Origin: Fremontodendron californicum
Taxonomy: Eukaryota; Streptophyta; Magnoliopsida; Malvales; Malvaceae
NCBI GenBank assembly: GCA_030761205.1
Contig: JAULJL010000011.1
Span: forward strand, 11,274,501 to 11,338,500
Length of the DNA stretch: 64,000 bases
Direction: 5' to 3'
A model generated the notes under the pieces. That model did no database searches, was not told where the DNA came from, and was given only the letters and a program-made list of their open reading frames with translations. Made by a program: the position numbers and the translations under genes. Shown one piece after another: positions 46,544 to 59,439 of the stretch. How positions within the stretch are numbered: the stretch's first letter is position 1; every line of letters begins with the position of its first letter.

Positions 46544-48165
46544 CCTCCAATGCCCACTAATATCCCTTATCCAAACCTTCTATTAGTTTTCATTCCAACT
46601 TAGCCACCGAGAGAAATCAAAAAAAGAAGGAAAATTTTTGCTTATTTCTTTTTGTCTCACACTTCTAACTTAAACTCATTTCAAGCTTTCTTTCTCCATT
46701 TTCTTGGTTGACTATAAGAAAAGCGAAACCTCCCAATCCTAATAGTTAGGTTCCAATAAAGAGAGAAACGGAAAAAAAAAAAAAAAAAAACAATGAAAGT
46801 GCAACCATGGAGGTGTTCTACCATCGTCGTCGACCATGGGTAAAATTTCTTACATATTTGATTTTTATTTTACATACTCATTTTGAGATTTGTTAAATAT
46901 TATTATAATTATGCATACCCATCTTTAAACTTGCATGTATTTGATGGATATTTGCTAAAATTTAAAGCATATTCTCGTGTTTGAGTATAGAAGATTAAAC
47001 TTTTTGTTTGCAAGATTAGATTTATTTAAAGTTAAATTTTTGAAATTTATTTTTATGAAGCCCGAATTGTTTTGAGTGTGGGAATCATGAGATGAAAAAA
47101 AAAGGGAGGTTGAGGGATGTGAGAAAATAGTTAAATGAGATTATTGGAAGGGGATAGGTGGAAAAGGGAAATTGAAGAGGTCATGGAGGGTATTTTTGTA
47201 ATATTGGATCAAAGTGTGAGAGTATATTTTTTAAAAAAATTTAGATATATTCTTTATGATGTGATCATTTTTAAGAGAATTTGAGGTGAAACTCATATTC
47301 ACTGACATCTATATTGTAATAAATTAAATACAAAGTTACAATATTCTTAAGGATGCTAATAAAATTTAGAGTTTATTGTTCCTAATTAGTTACATTTAGA
47401 TGTTTGATAGATGAAGGCATTTGTTACAAAGATATATTAGTGAGTTCAATAAAATTAGATCTCTTGTGTTAAGTTTTGGTAAAAGAGTTAATATCCTAAT
47501 TGATACGTTAGTTTTTTTGAGTTTGATAAAGGAATTAATTGTTTGGAGGGAGTTATAAACCTTTGAAGCCAAAGCATTTCATTCAAATCAGAGTATTGAT
47601 CTTTGAGATAAAGAAATATAGATAAAGAAATATAAAGTAGAATTAAATCTAGTTACCCTCTTGCGATAAAAGCATGGACTTGTAAATTTTCATTCATGTG
47701 TATGCATAAACATGAGAGTATACTTAACAGCACATGACGCTAAGTACACGACTTGCCAACTATGATTAGATGATATTGTTGGTAAGGCAAATGTTGCAAC
47801 CTCGTTAGCGCACTTCTGTTGACTCTATTTTTGATCTAAGCTTTTAAGGTGAGTCTACACATCGATTCCATACTTTTATACTAATTAAATGATTTGAATC
47901 TTTATTGAACTTGAAAACGAGAAAGAGTTGACGTCTTGGGAATTTTACGATATTTTGTATAGGATCATGAGATTTCTAACACGATGAAAAATGTTTGGGG
48001 AATGATTTTGTCGACCAAAAAGAAAAGTTGTTATATCGTGATATAAAGAACATGACTTGATTGTTGTGGAGATTATATGTTAATGGGTATGACTTTATTT
48101 TACATATATAGTTTTAAAAACATTAATAATCATTTTTCATACGGATTTATTATCAAGAATATTTA
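46544..48165 (+). other. possible transcription unit start, unrecognised
   Basis: A pyrimidine-rich leader-like region (46560-46790) is followed by a tiny frame MKVQPWRCSTIVVDHG at 46793-46840, directly followed by GGTAAAATTT, a usable splice donor. This could be a first exon, but no convincing downstream exon is found. The rest is AT-rich. Confidence 0.2.
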
Positions 48166-48169
48166 TTCG

Positions 48170-48780
48170 GCCTAAGGGGTGTGTGCATTTCATTTGGTCC
48201 CAAAGGGGTGTGTACGTATTAAATGACCCCAAAGGAGTGTGTGCATACTTATTCGGCCCCAAAGGGGTGTGTGTATATTTGTTTGGCCCTAAAGGGTTGC
48301 ATGCATTTTAATTGGCCCCAAAGGGGTGAGTGAATATTTATTCGGCTCTAAAAGGGTGTGTGAATTTCATTTGGCCCCAAAGAGGTGTGTACGTATTAAT
48401 TTGACTCTAAAAGGGAAAGGGTGTGTGCAAACTTATTCATCCCCAAATGGGTGTGTGTATATTTGTTTGGCCCTAAAGTGGTGCGTGCATTTTGATTGGC
48501 CTAAATGGGTGTGTGAATGTTTATTCGGTCCCAACGGGGTGTGTGCATTTCATTTGGCCCCAAAGAAGTGTGCATTTTAGTTGGCCTCAAAGGGGTGTGT
48601 GCGTTTTAATTGGCCCCAAAAGGGTGTGTAATATTTATTTGGCCCTAAATGAGTGTGATATTTATTTTACACCAAATAAGTCTATGCAATATAATTGGTT
48701 GAATAGAGTGTCCATATTTTGCTTGGTCTCAAGATTGTGTGAATTTTAAGTAGTTTAAAAGGTTGTGTGATCTAAAAATG
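48170..48780 (+). repeat. minisatellite, about 30-36-bp unit, GGCCCCAAAGGGGTGTGTG
   Basis: About 17 diverged copies of TTGGCCCCAAAGGGGTGTGT plus an A/T-rich spacer ('gcatttcatt', 'atatttattc'). Each unit contains the inverted repeat CCCCAAAGGGG. Open frames across it (48326-48749) are by-products of the repeat. Confidence 0.85.
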
Positions 48781-51480
48781 TTGCAATTGCAAAATGACCT
48801 TAAAATATGTGGATATATTTTTCCAAATGTGAGTGTATAATTTTGGCCTAAGTGAGTGTGTCGATCAATAAATTTTTTTTTTTCAAAAGCATGTATGTTA
48901 TTTTGTATCCCAAGTTGTGGTTGCGAGTATAATTTGAACTTTGGCTATTTATATAATTTGTATAAATGATTTGCAAATTATGGGAAATGAATATTTATAA
49001 TTTATCTATTTTCCTAAAATTTGAACTTAGAAAAATGCGTTATACTTGCCTAGTATTGAAAATGAATTTTTTTTGTTGAACGTTGAAAGATTTGGGATCC
49101 TCAAATTTATTGTACATTATTTTGCTTCAAATTCATTTTTTTTAAAATGTTTTAGTAACTTCATAATTGTGTGTAGTGTGGCTCATGGGCTTTGCAACTC
49201 ACTTATTTTTAACATTTTCAGGTTTATATGAATAACTTGTGGGTCTTAGAGTTTGTTTGAAAAGAGCTCGAAAAGATTGATCACCTTCACTCATAGCGTC
49301 GTCAACTCAACTTGACTAGGAGATTAGGAGATATAAAGGAATAGGAGATCATCTTTATTTGATTTTAGATATATTCATTATTTATAATGCGTGATAGTGA
49401 TGGCATATTAGTATTAGGACATTATATTATGATTTTTTATATTCATTTAGACCTTGAGAATATTCATGTCTGAATGGTGGGTTGTAAATCTTGTAAATTT
49501 TCTTTTAAAAAAAAGTCACTACTCATATGATATGTTAATTTCTAATGGAGTTTTAGTTGGGGTTACTTCTACTTGAAAGCAGGTCATTGCATTAGGAGGT
49601 TTTTGTCAGTTTGTTCTTGAACTAATGTGCTAGCTTTGTTTTAGTTTTCGTTGTTTAATAAACTCTTTGACTTAACAAAAAATATATATATATATTTTAT
49701 TACTTGCTTTGCATGTGATTTGATACGTTATATTTTATATTTATTATATTGAAAATTTTAAATTTTATATTTTTAAAAAAATTAAAAACTGAAAGAAAAA
49801 AAACATATAAATATGAATTTAATATACGTAATAAATAGGAGAAATTGTATATCTATTAACATAATTTATTACTTAAAGAGTATGAAGAATTGTCATAAAT
49901 AGTAAAACAAATTAAAATATAATTAATACAATTGATAATAACTGAAACCGAAATGTTAAACAATAAATATTAATTATTAAATATAAAAATTTTAAAATTT
50001 TTACGAGACAAACAAATCCATTATTGGATGATAAAAAACAAAGAATAAAAATTTTGAGTAAAAAAAATTATATTGAAAAATGATAATAAACAATGTTTCA
50101 CTGTTTCTTAGGAAACACTATTGTTAGAGGTCAAAATTGTAAGGGTTAATTTTGACCAAACCCAAAACACATCAAACCATGGCCCAGCAAAACTCCCGTA
50201 TTTTTTTAATGAATCTACACCAAGCCCAAATCCTCTTACATTTGTATAGCCACTAAATACCAAGTTCTCACCAGCTAAAGCCCAAATCTTCTATTTTAAT
50301 ATCAAAATTTCCATCATTGGCAGCCAGCCGACATTACTCTTAACACCAACTGAAATGCTTCACGACAAATTACCGCTGCTAGTATCCTATTACAAGCTCA
50401 GGTAGTCTTCTCCCACAACGAACATCAAAAATAAAGGAAGTGACTCGTCTAATTCCTGACCGTTGGTGACATGGAGGACCCACGGTGTTAACCATATCTA
50501 GGCCAGCAGCGACTGCAACCCTTGGCTCCCCATGGCCTAGCGGCAAGGTGACACTAGTGGAGTCAACCACCTTAGGCTTAGCTGTGTTTCGCGCCTAGCA
50601 TTTGGGAGAAGACTCGCCGCCATCATTGCTCTTTTTCCATTCGTTTTGTCATCACCAGCCATAGCACACTATCTGCAATTAGGCCATTTGCTAGCCAGAG
50701 TTTTTGTGCCAAAGCTTGCATAAAATATTTATCATATTATAAGCAGCAGCAGCGGAGGGCAATTACAAAGTCAATGTTACATGTAAATTCAACTGTGAGG
50801 AACCCACCGTCAGGATATTTGCTTCAAAATTCATAATATGTACAATTGTTCCTACTGGTGAAACATTCTCGCGATAATGGTTTAGAGTATCCAAGTATGA
50901 TTGTTGGCAGTTACTTCAAAACACTATCGCTAGTAGTTATTTCAAAATATCATTATCGGTGGCGGGAATAAAAAAAGGACTCTAGCAGCTATTAATTCGA
51001 GGTATCACCACCAGCTAGATAAGTCTTTCTTCTTTTTTTATTTTTATTTCCTTAATTCAAGTTGTTTCTTCTGTTTTTATTTCTTAATTTAAGCCTTTAT
51101 CTAGTATATATATTTATAATTAGTAGTTTAAACTTTTTTCACTCTTCTTAGGGGATACGTACGTAGTCCAAGCCCACGTCATAGGGGTTCAACCATGGAA
51201 GCGTGGCTTAGTTGGCAACGAAATGGGTGGCAGTGTCTTTGAACGCTGCTTGGAGAGTTCATGAATTACAGTTGAGATTTAAAACTAGAGTGTGGGAGAT
51301 TAATTAGCCTAACATAATTCTCCAAAGATGTGATTAGAGAATCTCTACCATGCACGCATTTAATGAAGACGAAATAGACAGACGACCGTAACAGGATATA
51401 TATATGTCCATAAGATATTAGCATCGACGTTGCGGATAGAAGACATTGTCTTTCCATCAATGAAAGCTTCAGCCATTAGA
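48781..51480. other. intergenic sequence, no supported gene
   Basis: AT-rich to about 50100, then a more balanced stretch 50160-51250 without a coherent frame on either strand. Short frames (for example 50379-50570 minus) have no motif support. Confidence 0.4.
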
Positions 51481-51995
51481 CCATTTGGGAGTCATGTCCA
51501 GGTCCAGCACTGTCGACAAAATAACATTGCCGTGGACAATTATTTTAAACCTGATGGATAATAGTTCTTTTTTCGCCAACGACTGGACAAGAGCATTATG
51601 GCTAGGTAAAATTCCTTCTACCAAAAATGACTATAAATAGCAACTCCTCTAAAGCATCAACACACAACAAACCAATGCCTCCATATTACTTTGTCTCAAA
51701 GCATTTAACTTTAGAAAGTTAGGCTATTTAATTATTCTCCTTTTACGTAGTCATCTTTTTCTCATCTCCCAAATCCACTCTCTATTTGTACTTTAAACAT
51801 TTTCTTGATATGTATTTATTTTTCTACATTAATAGAGTCTTCTTTATTTCTTCATTAAGTGGTATGTTTTGGATACCCAAAACCAAAGTGAAAGCCCAAT
51901 ATCTATTGGTTTTCACTCATCACTTTCGGCCAAGATTTATTAAGCCAAGCTAGGGTGTGACCAATCCTCCATCAATAGGAACAAACCCATCAACA
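51480..51995 (+). repeat. probable LTR of a Ty3-type element (3' boundary only)
   Basis: A TATA box CTATAAATAGC at 51631 and an end ...CATCAACA at 51995 followed after two bases by a primer-binding site. The 5' boundary is not visible; the start given is nominal. Confidence 0.45.
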
Positions 51996-51997
51996 AT

Positions 51998-52008
51998 TGG
52001 CGACTCCA
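51998..52008 (+). promoter_or_regulatory. primer-binding site, tRNA-Arg type
   Basis: TGGCGACTCCA, matching the first 11 bases of the primer site at 14163. The match stops there. Confidence 0.5.
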
Positions 52009-52152
52009 TTCTACCCTTTCATCTAACGCCACGTCAGCAACCCTTCTCCAACTTATCTCCCATGTCGTCAGCTTCACAAAATCCACCCTAGCACTTTTGG
52101 AAACACCACTAGGGAGGGAAGCCAGCTTTTGTTTTCCTTTCCTGGCAAAAAG

Positions 52153-52610
52153 ATGGCGAAATTAAAAGGTTCAAAAATGAGGGGACAACCCCATAATGTC
52201 CTTGACTTGGAAGATGCTTTTTAAGAGCATAAGGACGACCTACGAGAAGAATCTTGTGGAGACGAGCAAGAAGAGAGTTCGGCAATGACTGCTTCCCAGC
52301 TGTTGGAGCCCATGGAAATTATGGCTGATTTTGCTTGAATTGAAGCCTTTATGAAGGTCAAATGCATATTGTTGAGACTCTCAGGGAGATGCGTCAAAAT
52401 CGTTCCGCTAAGAACTCCTATCACTAGCCACAAGTTAAGGAAGTTGAAACAGTTGAACACAACGAGGCAGAGCAACTTACGCCTAAGCCAAACCAAGGGG
52501 CACCATCAACTACAACAGAAAAGATGTTTCCATCGCTGGCCATCAGTCAAAAATCCCAAAAATCTTGCCAAAAAAAACCAAAGTGAGCAACACAACGAAA
52601 TAAGTAGTGA
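52153..52610 (+). pseudogene. gag N-terminus of a Ty3-type element, broken
   Basis: Starts MAKLKGSKMRGQPHNVLDLE at ATG 52153, then AF-stop-EHKDDLREESCGDEQEESS and MTASQLLEPMEIMADFA with a second stop. After a frameshift it continues HIVETLREMRQNRSAKNS, stop, PQVKEVETVEHNEAEQL and ends near 52600. An acidic-then-coiled N-terminus directly after a primer site fits a retrotransposon Gag. No gag core or pol follows before the MULE at 53043. Confidence 0.5.
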
Positions 52611-53033
52611 TATATAAAATGTGAATTGACTTACCTAAATGAAAGCTAGCCAAACCGGTGTCAGGAGAAGCAAAGAGGAGGAATACATAATGGTAGTGCC
52701 AACCATATGGAATTCAAAGAAGTGAAGAAGTCGATGGGTTTCTTTCTTATTTAAAAAAAAAAAAAATTGGAATCAAAAGAAATATAATTAAGAATGAAAT
52801 TTGGGCGTTTGCGGTTTGAAATTTGAAGTGAGGTTTTAAAGTTTTGGGTATTGTTGGCTGACAGAGAAGCGAAAAGCAAGGAAATCGTGTTTTTTTTTTT
52901 TAGGTGTTGTTGGCTGTTCAAGAAACAAGGGGCAAAGAAATGGAGTTCGGGGATTTTTTTTTTATTTTGGAATTTGAAGCGAGATTTTTTTTTTTTTTTT
53001 TTTTTTTTTAATATGTGCTATTGACTAAACAAA

Positions 53034-53042
53034 CAAAAATAG
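53034..53042 (+). repeat. left target-site duplication of PMD-carrying MULE
   Basis: CAAAAATAG, identical to 61096-61104. Confidence 0.9.
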
Positions 53043-53340
53043 GGTTTTTTTATTCAAATATAACCAAAAAAATATCAAAATATCGTTATTTTTTTATTAA
53101 TTTTTAAAATTCGTTCTTTTTTTTTTCTAGTTGGGAAATCGCCATCCCCCATGGCAATTTTTCAGTGTAAAAATTTACATTTTGGCAAAAAACACCAAGA
53201 GAAATCGCCATGGGGGTGGCGATTTCCCTTGATACAATATATTTTTTTTAGTTAAATTAAAAAAAAAATTGTAATTTTTTTTAAATTTTGTATTTTAATT
53301 TTAAAAATTATAAATTACATTAAAAATATTTTTTTTATCA
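53043..53340 (+). repeat. left terminal inverted repeat with two hairpin modules
   Basis: Matches the minus strand of 60660-61095 in order: A/T-rich end, CTAGTTGGGAAATCGCCATC hairpin, 'tgtaaaaatttacattttggcaaaaaacaccaag', a second hairpin, 'ccttgatacaatatatt', 'aattgtaattttt'. The first hairpin (53128-53162) has decayed on its right arm; the second (53198-53231) is nearly perfect. Confidence 0.85.
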
Positions 53341-53370
53341 ATATGTTTTTTTCTACAACAATATTTAAAA

Positions 53371-56074
53371 ATGGCTTCATCATCATTATTGAGGTTGCAA
53401 GAAAATCACATATTGGAGGTTATATTTAAAGAGGTAAGTAAATTGTTATAATATTATTTGTATTACATTATCAATTTTTAGTTATTTTTTATTTATTAGA
53501 ATTTTGTAAATTTATAGTTTTATTGTTTTATAATTTTTATATTTTTATTGTTATAGTGCTTATTATAGTTTTATCATTTATTAATTAGTATTGTTTTTTG
53601 ATTTCATAGTTATATAATTTTTTATTTTTTATATTGTTTAATTTTTTATTATTATAGTTATTTAATTTGTTAATTATTTTTGTTTTTTCATTTTATAGTT
53701 TTATATAATTTTAATTTTGATATTATAATGGTTTTTTTATTATTATATACAATAATAATTTTGTAATTATTACTGTTTTTTTATTTCATAGTTTTATATA
53801 ATTATAAATTTTATATTATATTATTTTGTATTATTATAGTTTTATAATTGTTTAATTATTTTTTTTCATTTTATAGTTTTATATAATTTTAATTTTTATA
53901 TTATATTATATTATATTATTATTGTTTTATAATTTTGTAATTATTATTGTCTTTTAATTTTATAGTTATTTATTTATTATATAATTTAATTATTTAATAA
54001 TTATATATATAATTTAAATTTTTTATTATTATTGTTTTGTTATTTTATAGTTTTAGAGTTTTATTTATTAATTTTTAATTGTTATAGTTTTATAATATAT
54101 TAATTTTTATTATTATAACAGGAAACTCGTCGCGTGTTACGTTCGAGGAAATTTACATTGGAGGACCCGTATCCATCTATTATCGACCACTTAAGAAGAG
54201 CCGGATTTTATCACGCAACTCAAATTCGACGATTTTTGATACAACCCGACTTAATCAGTGCGTTGATCGAACGATGGAGACCCGAGACGCACAGTTTTCA
54301 TTTTCCATTTGGTGAATGCACGGTAACTCTAGAAGATGTTGCGCTTCAACTTGGACTTCCGGTCCATGGCGATGCAGTTACAGGCGGAAGCTTGCTAGAT
54401 TGGAATGAAGTGTGTAAAAATATATTGGGCTCGGTACCTCCAGATGAGTATGTATCTGGCTCAACGGTGAGACTAAATTGGTTGAAATCGTTTCAAAATC
54501 TTCCATTACACGCAACTGAACAACAGATACAATATGCTGCTAGAGCATATATTTTACGTTTGATTGAAGGATTACTGATGCCTGACAAATCGAGCAGTCG
54601 GGTACATTTAATGTATCTTCCATTACTACATGATTTAGTGCATGCGGCAAATTATAGTTGGGGTTCTGCGTGTTTGGCGGTTTTGTGTAGAGAACTTTGC
54701 CGGGCTACAATTCCAAAAAGTCATGACATAGGTGGATGTTTAGTGCTTCTACAATCATGGGCTTGGTATCGGCTACCATTTCTTGCTCCGCGCGTGGATA
54801 TTTCGGCTGTATACCCTCTTGCAAGCAGGTAATAATCTTTACTATTTTATTAATTTTGTACGAACTTGTATTTTTATAGGTCATTAAGATATTATATGCA
54901 TTTTAACAAGTGGAGTAGGAGTAGAGATTTTACAAAGACTCCGAGCGACCTTGCAAGTATAAGAGTACGACTAGATCGAGTAAGATATGATAAGGTAAAT
55001 ATTTCGATTGTTACATTCAAGTTTTTTTTTTATTTAATCCATATGAAACTAATAATTTGTAATAATTATTCGCAGTTTCTGTGGATACCATATTCCTCAA
55101 GTGAAATTATGGCATGCCTCCCATCGGATGCCTATAATAATTGTAATATATGGAAAGCAAACATAGCATTGATATGCTTTTCATATGTAGAGTGGCACCA
55201 AACTGACAGGGTGTTGCGACAATTTGGGATGCAACAACCAATTTCTGCAGCCTCGGTGAACCTTGATAACCTTCACAAGATCGACATGCGTGGTCTTCAT
55301 GAGGAATTCTGGCCTGCGAAGCATGAACATTGGATCCATTGGTGGAATATAAGTTTTCAACGAATTCCGACAGGTTACCCGATTGTTGGTAATAATTTCA
55401 ACCCATCTGATGATTACATAGGATGGTATAAAAATGAAGGTCGGCCTTTCGTTTGTCCACCGTCGATGTATGAGGATGTTAGGAGTATGCCATTTACCGG
55501 ACAAACTTCAGCTCTAGTCCCTCCTACACAGGATATGGAAGCTCCTAGACCTAGCCGACAACGTGGGCGAACGCGTCAACCGACCTTATCGGATTTCACA
55601 GCACCGAGGATGTCATTTAATCATCCTGAACCTGAACGGGATCATGAAGTACCATCCAGTCATCGTTATTCCGTAAGTCACCCCGGATATGACGTTGATA
55701 AGTGTTACCGACCATCACCGCCAAGAACGAGGTTAGATGACCAGCTCCCCATCCTAAGTCCAAGTTCAGCATATCTAACATCAATGTATCAGTTTGGAAC
55801 CTCTTCGTCAGCATTTGATGGTACATCATTTATGGGTCCATCTAGTAGTCAGGTTCCCGTTATGGGTGAATTAGGTGTTGGCTCATCCAGCAGTGGGTTT
55901 CAAATTTTTGATACGAAAGAAATGACTGATGACAGACAACCGGAACCAGTGGCGGTTATAGCAGGAGGTCGTGGTCAACCGCGAATACGTGCCACTGACG
56001 AGGTTGAACGACGGGTGCAACCACCACGCACTAGAAGAGCTCGACACTGTTGCTCTACACCATGCAATAATTAG
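53371..56074 (+). CDS. plant mobile domain (PMD) protein, four exons, intact
   Basis: Exons 53371-53433, 54122-54828, 54880-54994 and 55076-56074; all introns are GT-AG and the phases fit, giving 627 residues. It starts MASSSLLRLQENHILEVIFK just inside the left inverted repeat. The PMD hallmark WRPETHSFHFPFGECTVTLE, then DVALQLGLPVHGDAV, lies at about residues 75-110, followed by LLHDLVHAANYSWGSACLAV, SWAWYRLPFLAP, WIPYSSSEIMACLPSDAYNN and the WHQTDRVLRQFGMQQ and WNISFQRIP motifs to about residue 420. The C-terminus is a low-complexity tail rich in P, S, R. PMD proteins (MAIN/MAIL1 family in hosts, many transposon-borne) are implicated in silencing and genome stability; the role of transposon-borne PMDs is unclear. 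No stops or frameshifts. Exon choice is by eye. Confidence 0.85.
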
Positions 56075-56415
56075 AATAAATGTACTTTTATGATATAATG
56101 AGAATAATGTGTTTTAAATTTCTAATATATAAATTTATATGTTTTGCATTTCATGTTATTTATTTTAAATTTGTTGGGAAATTAATTGTTATATTTTATT
56201 TTTTTATTCAGCATGTGTAACTAAAATCTTAATGTTGTTATTTAATTTATAAAATTGTAAAAATAAATATAATTGAGTTATATTTTTATAATTTTTTTTC
56301 ATTTTAAATAAAATAATAATCCAAATTACATGATAAGTTGACAAAAACTTGCATAACATTTTCCCTTAATGGCAAAATATGTAAATATTACAGGTTATGA
56401 AAACATGTAATTTAT
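56075..56415. other. spacer between the convergent genes
   Basis: AT-rich, presumably 3' untranslated and termination regions of both genes. AATAAA-like signals at 56070-56100 (plus) and TTTATT at 56410-56420 (minus). Confidence 0.5.
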
Positions 56416-59131
56416 TTATTGTTGATGCGAAGTCTCCCCCAATGTGCCAGATCGATGCGGACAATTTTGACGGTTATGACCTTCATTTCTGCATAATCCA
56501 CAACGTTTTGGTTGGCCTTTCTCCCTGAGGTCCATTTCATTATGAATACGACTTGATTTTGGCCGACCATGTGGATTTCTCCGCATTTCTTGATTGGGAC
56601 ACACTTCTTGACCATCATATTGAGGCCAATAACCTTCATTTCCAACAGCTTCGAACTCATGTCTATAAACATTTAATATAGTTTTCAGTCTATAGACTTT
56701 GTCCACATATTGCATGCAATCTACATGGACATGTGCACAAGCAGCAACTACATGTGAACAAGGGAACCTTTGTGCTTGAAACTTTCCACAATCACACCAC
56801 ATGTCACTAAGCTTGACTTTGTACTTCATTGCAGAAACACCCTCTTGTGGATCAACTAACTCTTCAACAAGAAAAGATTGATTTGCTCGCGTAAAATTAC
56901 GAACAAAGTGGGAGTTAGTTTTCCTGCGATTTTCTTGCATAGCCTGTGTGACTGTTTCACAATATGTGTGCTCTCCCTCCATCATTGCAATTTGCTTGTT
57001 CCCCATCTTAACAAAAAGTGCAGCCAAACTATAATATGTTGATTGCACTAAAGCAGTAATGGGAAGATGATGCGTTCCCTTCAACACCGAATTGATAGAT
57101 TCAGCTAGGTTGGTTGTCATATGGCCATAACGTCTTCCTTGATCATATGATTGAGCCCACTTCTCCTTGGGAATCCTATCAAGCCAATTAGCCGCCTCTG
57201 TATTTTCTCCACGAAGATTGTCATACATGAAATGAAAATTCGGTCGCCTCAACTCGTATCCTAATAAATTTTAAAACAAAAGACTTGTGAATTTCAGTAT
57301 TATTTTATATACTAAACGAAATATAAGAGATAAAATAACTATGATTTGATTCCATACCCATGTTAACAATGTGTCGACGCAATTCCTTATTGTTAAACTT
57401 TTTCATAAAGTTCGCTGCAATGTGTCGAATGCAGTACACTGAATATGCATGTGGAGGATTCCATCCACTACCATCGCGTCTAATCGCAGCTTTGATGGCT
57501 TCATGTCGATCAGACATCAAGCAAATGCCAGGCTGTTTTGTCACGTGTCTACGCAAGTTAGTGAGAACGAATGACCAAGCTTCTGTTGTCTCACTCTTCA
57601 CAATGGCAAAGGCAATTGGCAGTATGTTTCGGTTTCCATCTTGTGCAATAGCTAACAATAATGTTCCTTTGTATTTTCCATATAAGAAAGTATCGTCTAT
57701 TTGCACAATAGGTTTACAATACGGATACCCTTCAATGCACGACTTAAATGTCCAAAATAGTCGATGGAATATTCTCTTACCCTGGACCATTCGATCACCG
57801 TGATATGCAGGTACCGTTTGCAATTCCACAATTGTACCAGGCACGAAATGTTGCATTGCACCTAACCATTTAGGTAGCTCATTGTACGATCTTTCCTAAT
57901 CGCCAAAAACTCGAACAATTGCCTTTTGCTTTGCTTTCCACATTTTCTTGTAGGAGGTGATGTATCCATACCGGATTCGCATCTCAGCGATCAAAACTGA
58001 AACGGAGATCTCCGAATTTGCTTGGACCAATAACAGAATGCATGAACAGATCATGTTACAATCTAACTTGCAATGATCTTGTGAAATCCTCCCCGATGTG
58101 CAAGTATGAGGCCCTTCATATTTTCTAATCTCCCATGCCTGTTTCTTCTTCATAAAAGTTGCCCTTATTCTCCAATTACACCCATTTCCATACATTACGC
58201 ACTTGGCATAATATTTGGTCCGCTCAGATTCAATTACTCTGTAATCTACAGAGTTTTTGATGTTATAGTGCTTAATAGCTGAAAGCACAGCCTCTTTCGT
58301 TGGGAATTGTAACCCAACACACAGATCAACTGCAGATGGATCAAATGTCAGAGGCGTAGCTAATGTATGAGCATACTCAGGAAATTCCGGCACTTGCATT
58401 GCCTCCATATCCAGGGTATGCATATGGGATGCAGCCTCATATGGGGGAAGATCTCCATGAGTGTTGATCTCAGTAGGGACGACGTCTGGGTCAGAATCAC
58501 TATTGTCATCACTTGCGAATTCAGCATCCTCTTCCTGCTCACTAAATTCACCAACATATTCACCATGGACTCAACGTGGACGAACAGGATCAACACCAGC
58601 TGGCTCATCTTCGAGGGTAGTAGGAATTATTTGTGAGACTAATGAAGTCTGAAACGTTGTAGCTTGAGATAACGGCACGACTTCTTCTGTGGGAACGTCG
58701 TATGTAGTGTGAACATAGAACGGCCTAGAATCATCATCTTTTATGGGAAAGTTTTCTGTTGTGCGAACATTTGAAGGCCCACAATCATCGTCAACATCCT
58801 CTAGGTCAGCATATAACTCAAGTACACCAACATTTGCAAATGTCTCATGAGCATAAAACCTGCATCTGACATCATCATCATCTTCAAGTGAAAATGTTTT
58901 ATGTCGGACACATCCTTCACCAATAGAAAGAGGATGCCTATACTTAACCTCTGAAACTCTTTTTCTATTTCCAGCTTTAATTTTTGTATGAATTTGCAGC
59001 TTCAGTTCCTCTAATGTGACATCTTCTTCAACACGAAAACTTTTAGGACGTTCACAATCAAAGGTAGCACCTTCGTCAGTATTATGAATTTGGCCATTAT
59101 AGTAGACCAATGTGATCACTCTATTGCTCAT
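56416..59131 (-). pseudogene. MuDR/MURA-type transposase with two premature stops
   Basis: Coding 59131-57358 and 57260-56416 with a 97-bp GT-AG intron; 872 codons. It starts MSNRVITLVYYNGQIHNTDE. Domains: PB1-like N-terminus; MuDR DNA-binding region about residues 250-340 (VGLQFPTKEAVLSAIKHYNI, YGNGCNWRIRATFMKKKQAW); MULE catalytic domain with IVQIDDTFLYG (D479/D480), CLMSDRHEAI (D541) and candidate E645 in TTNLAESINS; SWIM finger WCDCGKFQAQRFPCSH about 746-762; CCHC knuckle CGLCRNEGHNRQNC at 845-858. Two nonsense codons in an otherwise intact frame: TGA at 58571-58573 and TAG at 57896-57898 (probably tryptophan originally). No frameshift, so inactivation looks recent. Unlike the truncated transposase at 35.4 kb, all catalytic motifs remain. 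Confidence 0.9.
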
Positions 59132-59439
59132 GTTGTGTAGTAATGAAACTAAGAAAGATGAGAATGTAGGTATTATCACTCCGCAAAAGAAAGAAGAAAT
59201 ATAGAAGGATGAGAATGAGGAGGTTTTAGCACTCAGGAAAAATCTGATTGAAAAACTGTTGTAGGGGGTATTATAAACCTTCATAAGTATTATGAATTTA
59301 TAATGGTTCATTATGTTGTACCAGATGACAAATCCCATCCTTTGTATAGGATGGAATCTGATTCTCATATTCTGGCTAGGATTATTTGACTGAAAAAGTG
59401 ATAATTTATTCAATGCAAAATCTGATTGATAAATCCCAT

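Noticed and set aside
48326..48749. Cysteine-rich repeating frames (CVxFxxxPK)
   Set aside because: By-product of the 30-36-bp minisatellite.
50379..50570. 63-residue minus-strand frame
   Set aside because: No recognisable motif, no repeat in context, length expected by chance in this less AT-rich stretch.
57360..57803. 147-residue plus-strand frame
   Set aside because: Antisense shadow of the transposase catalytic domain.
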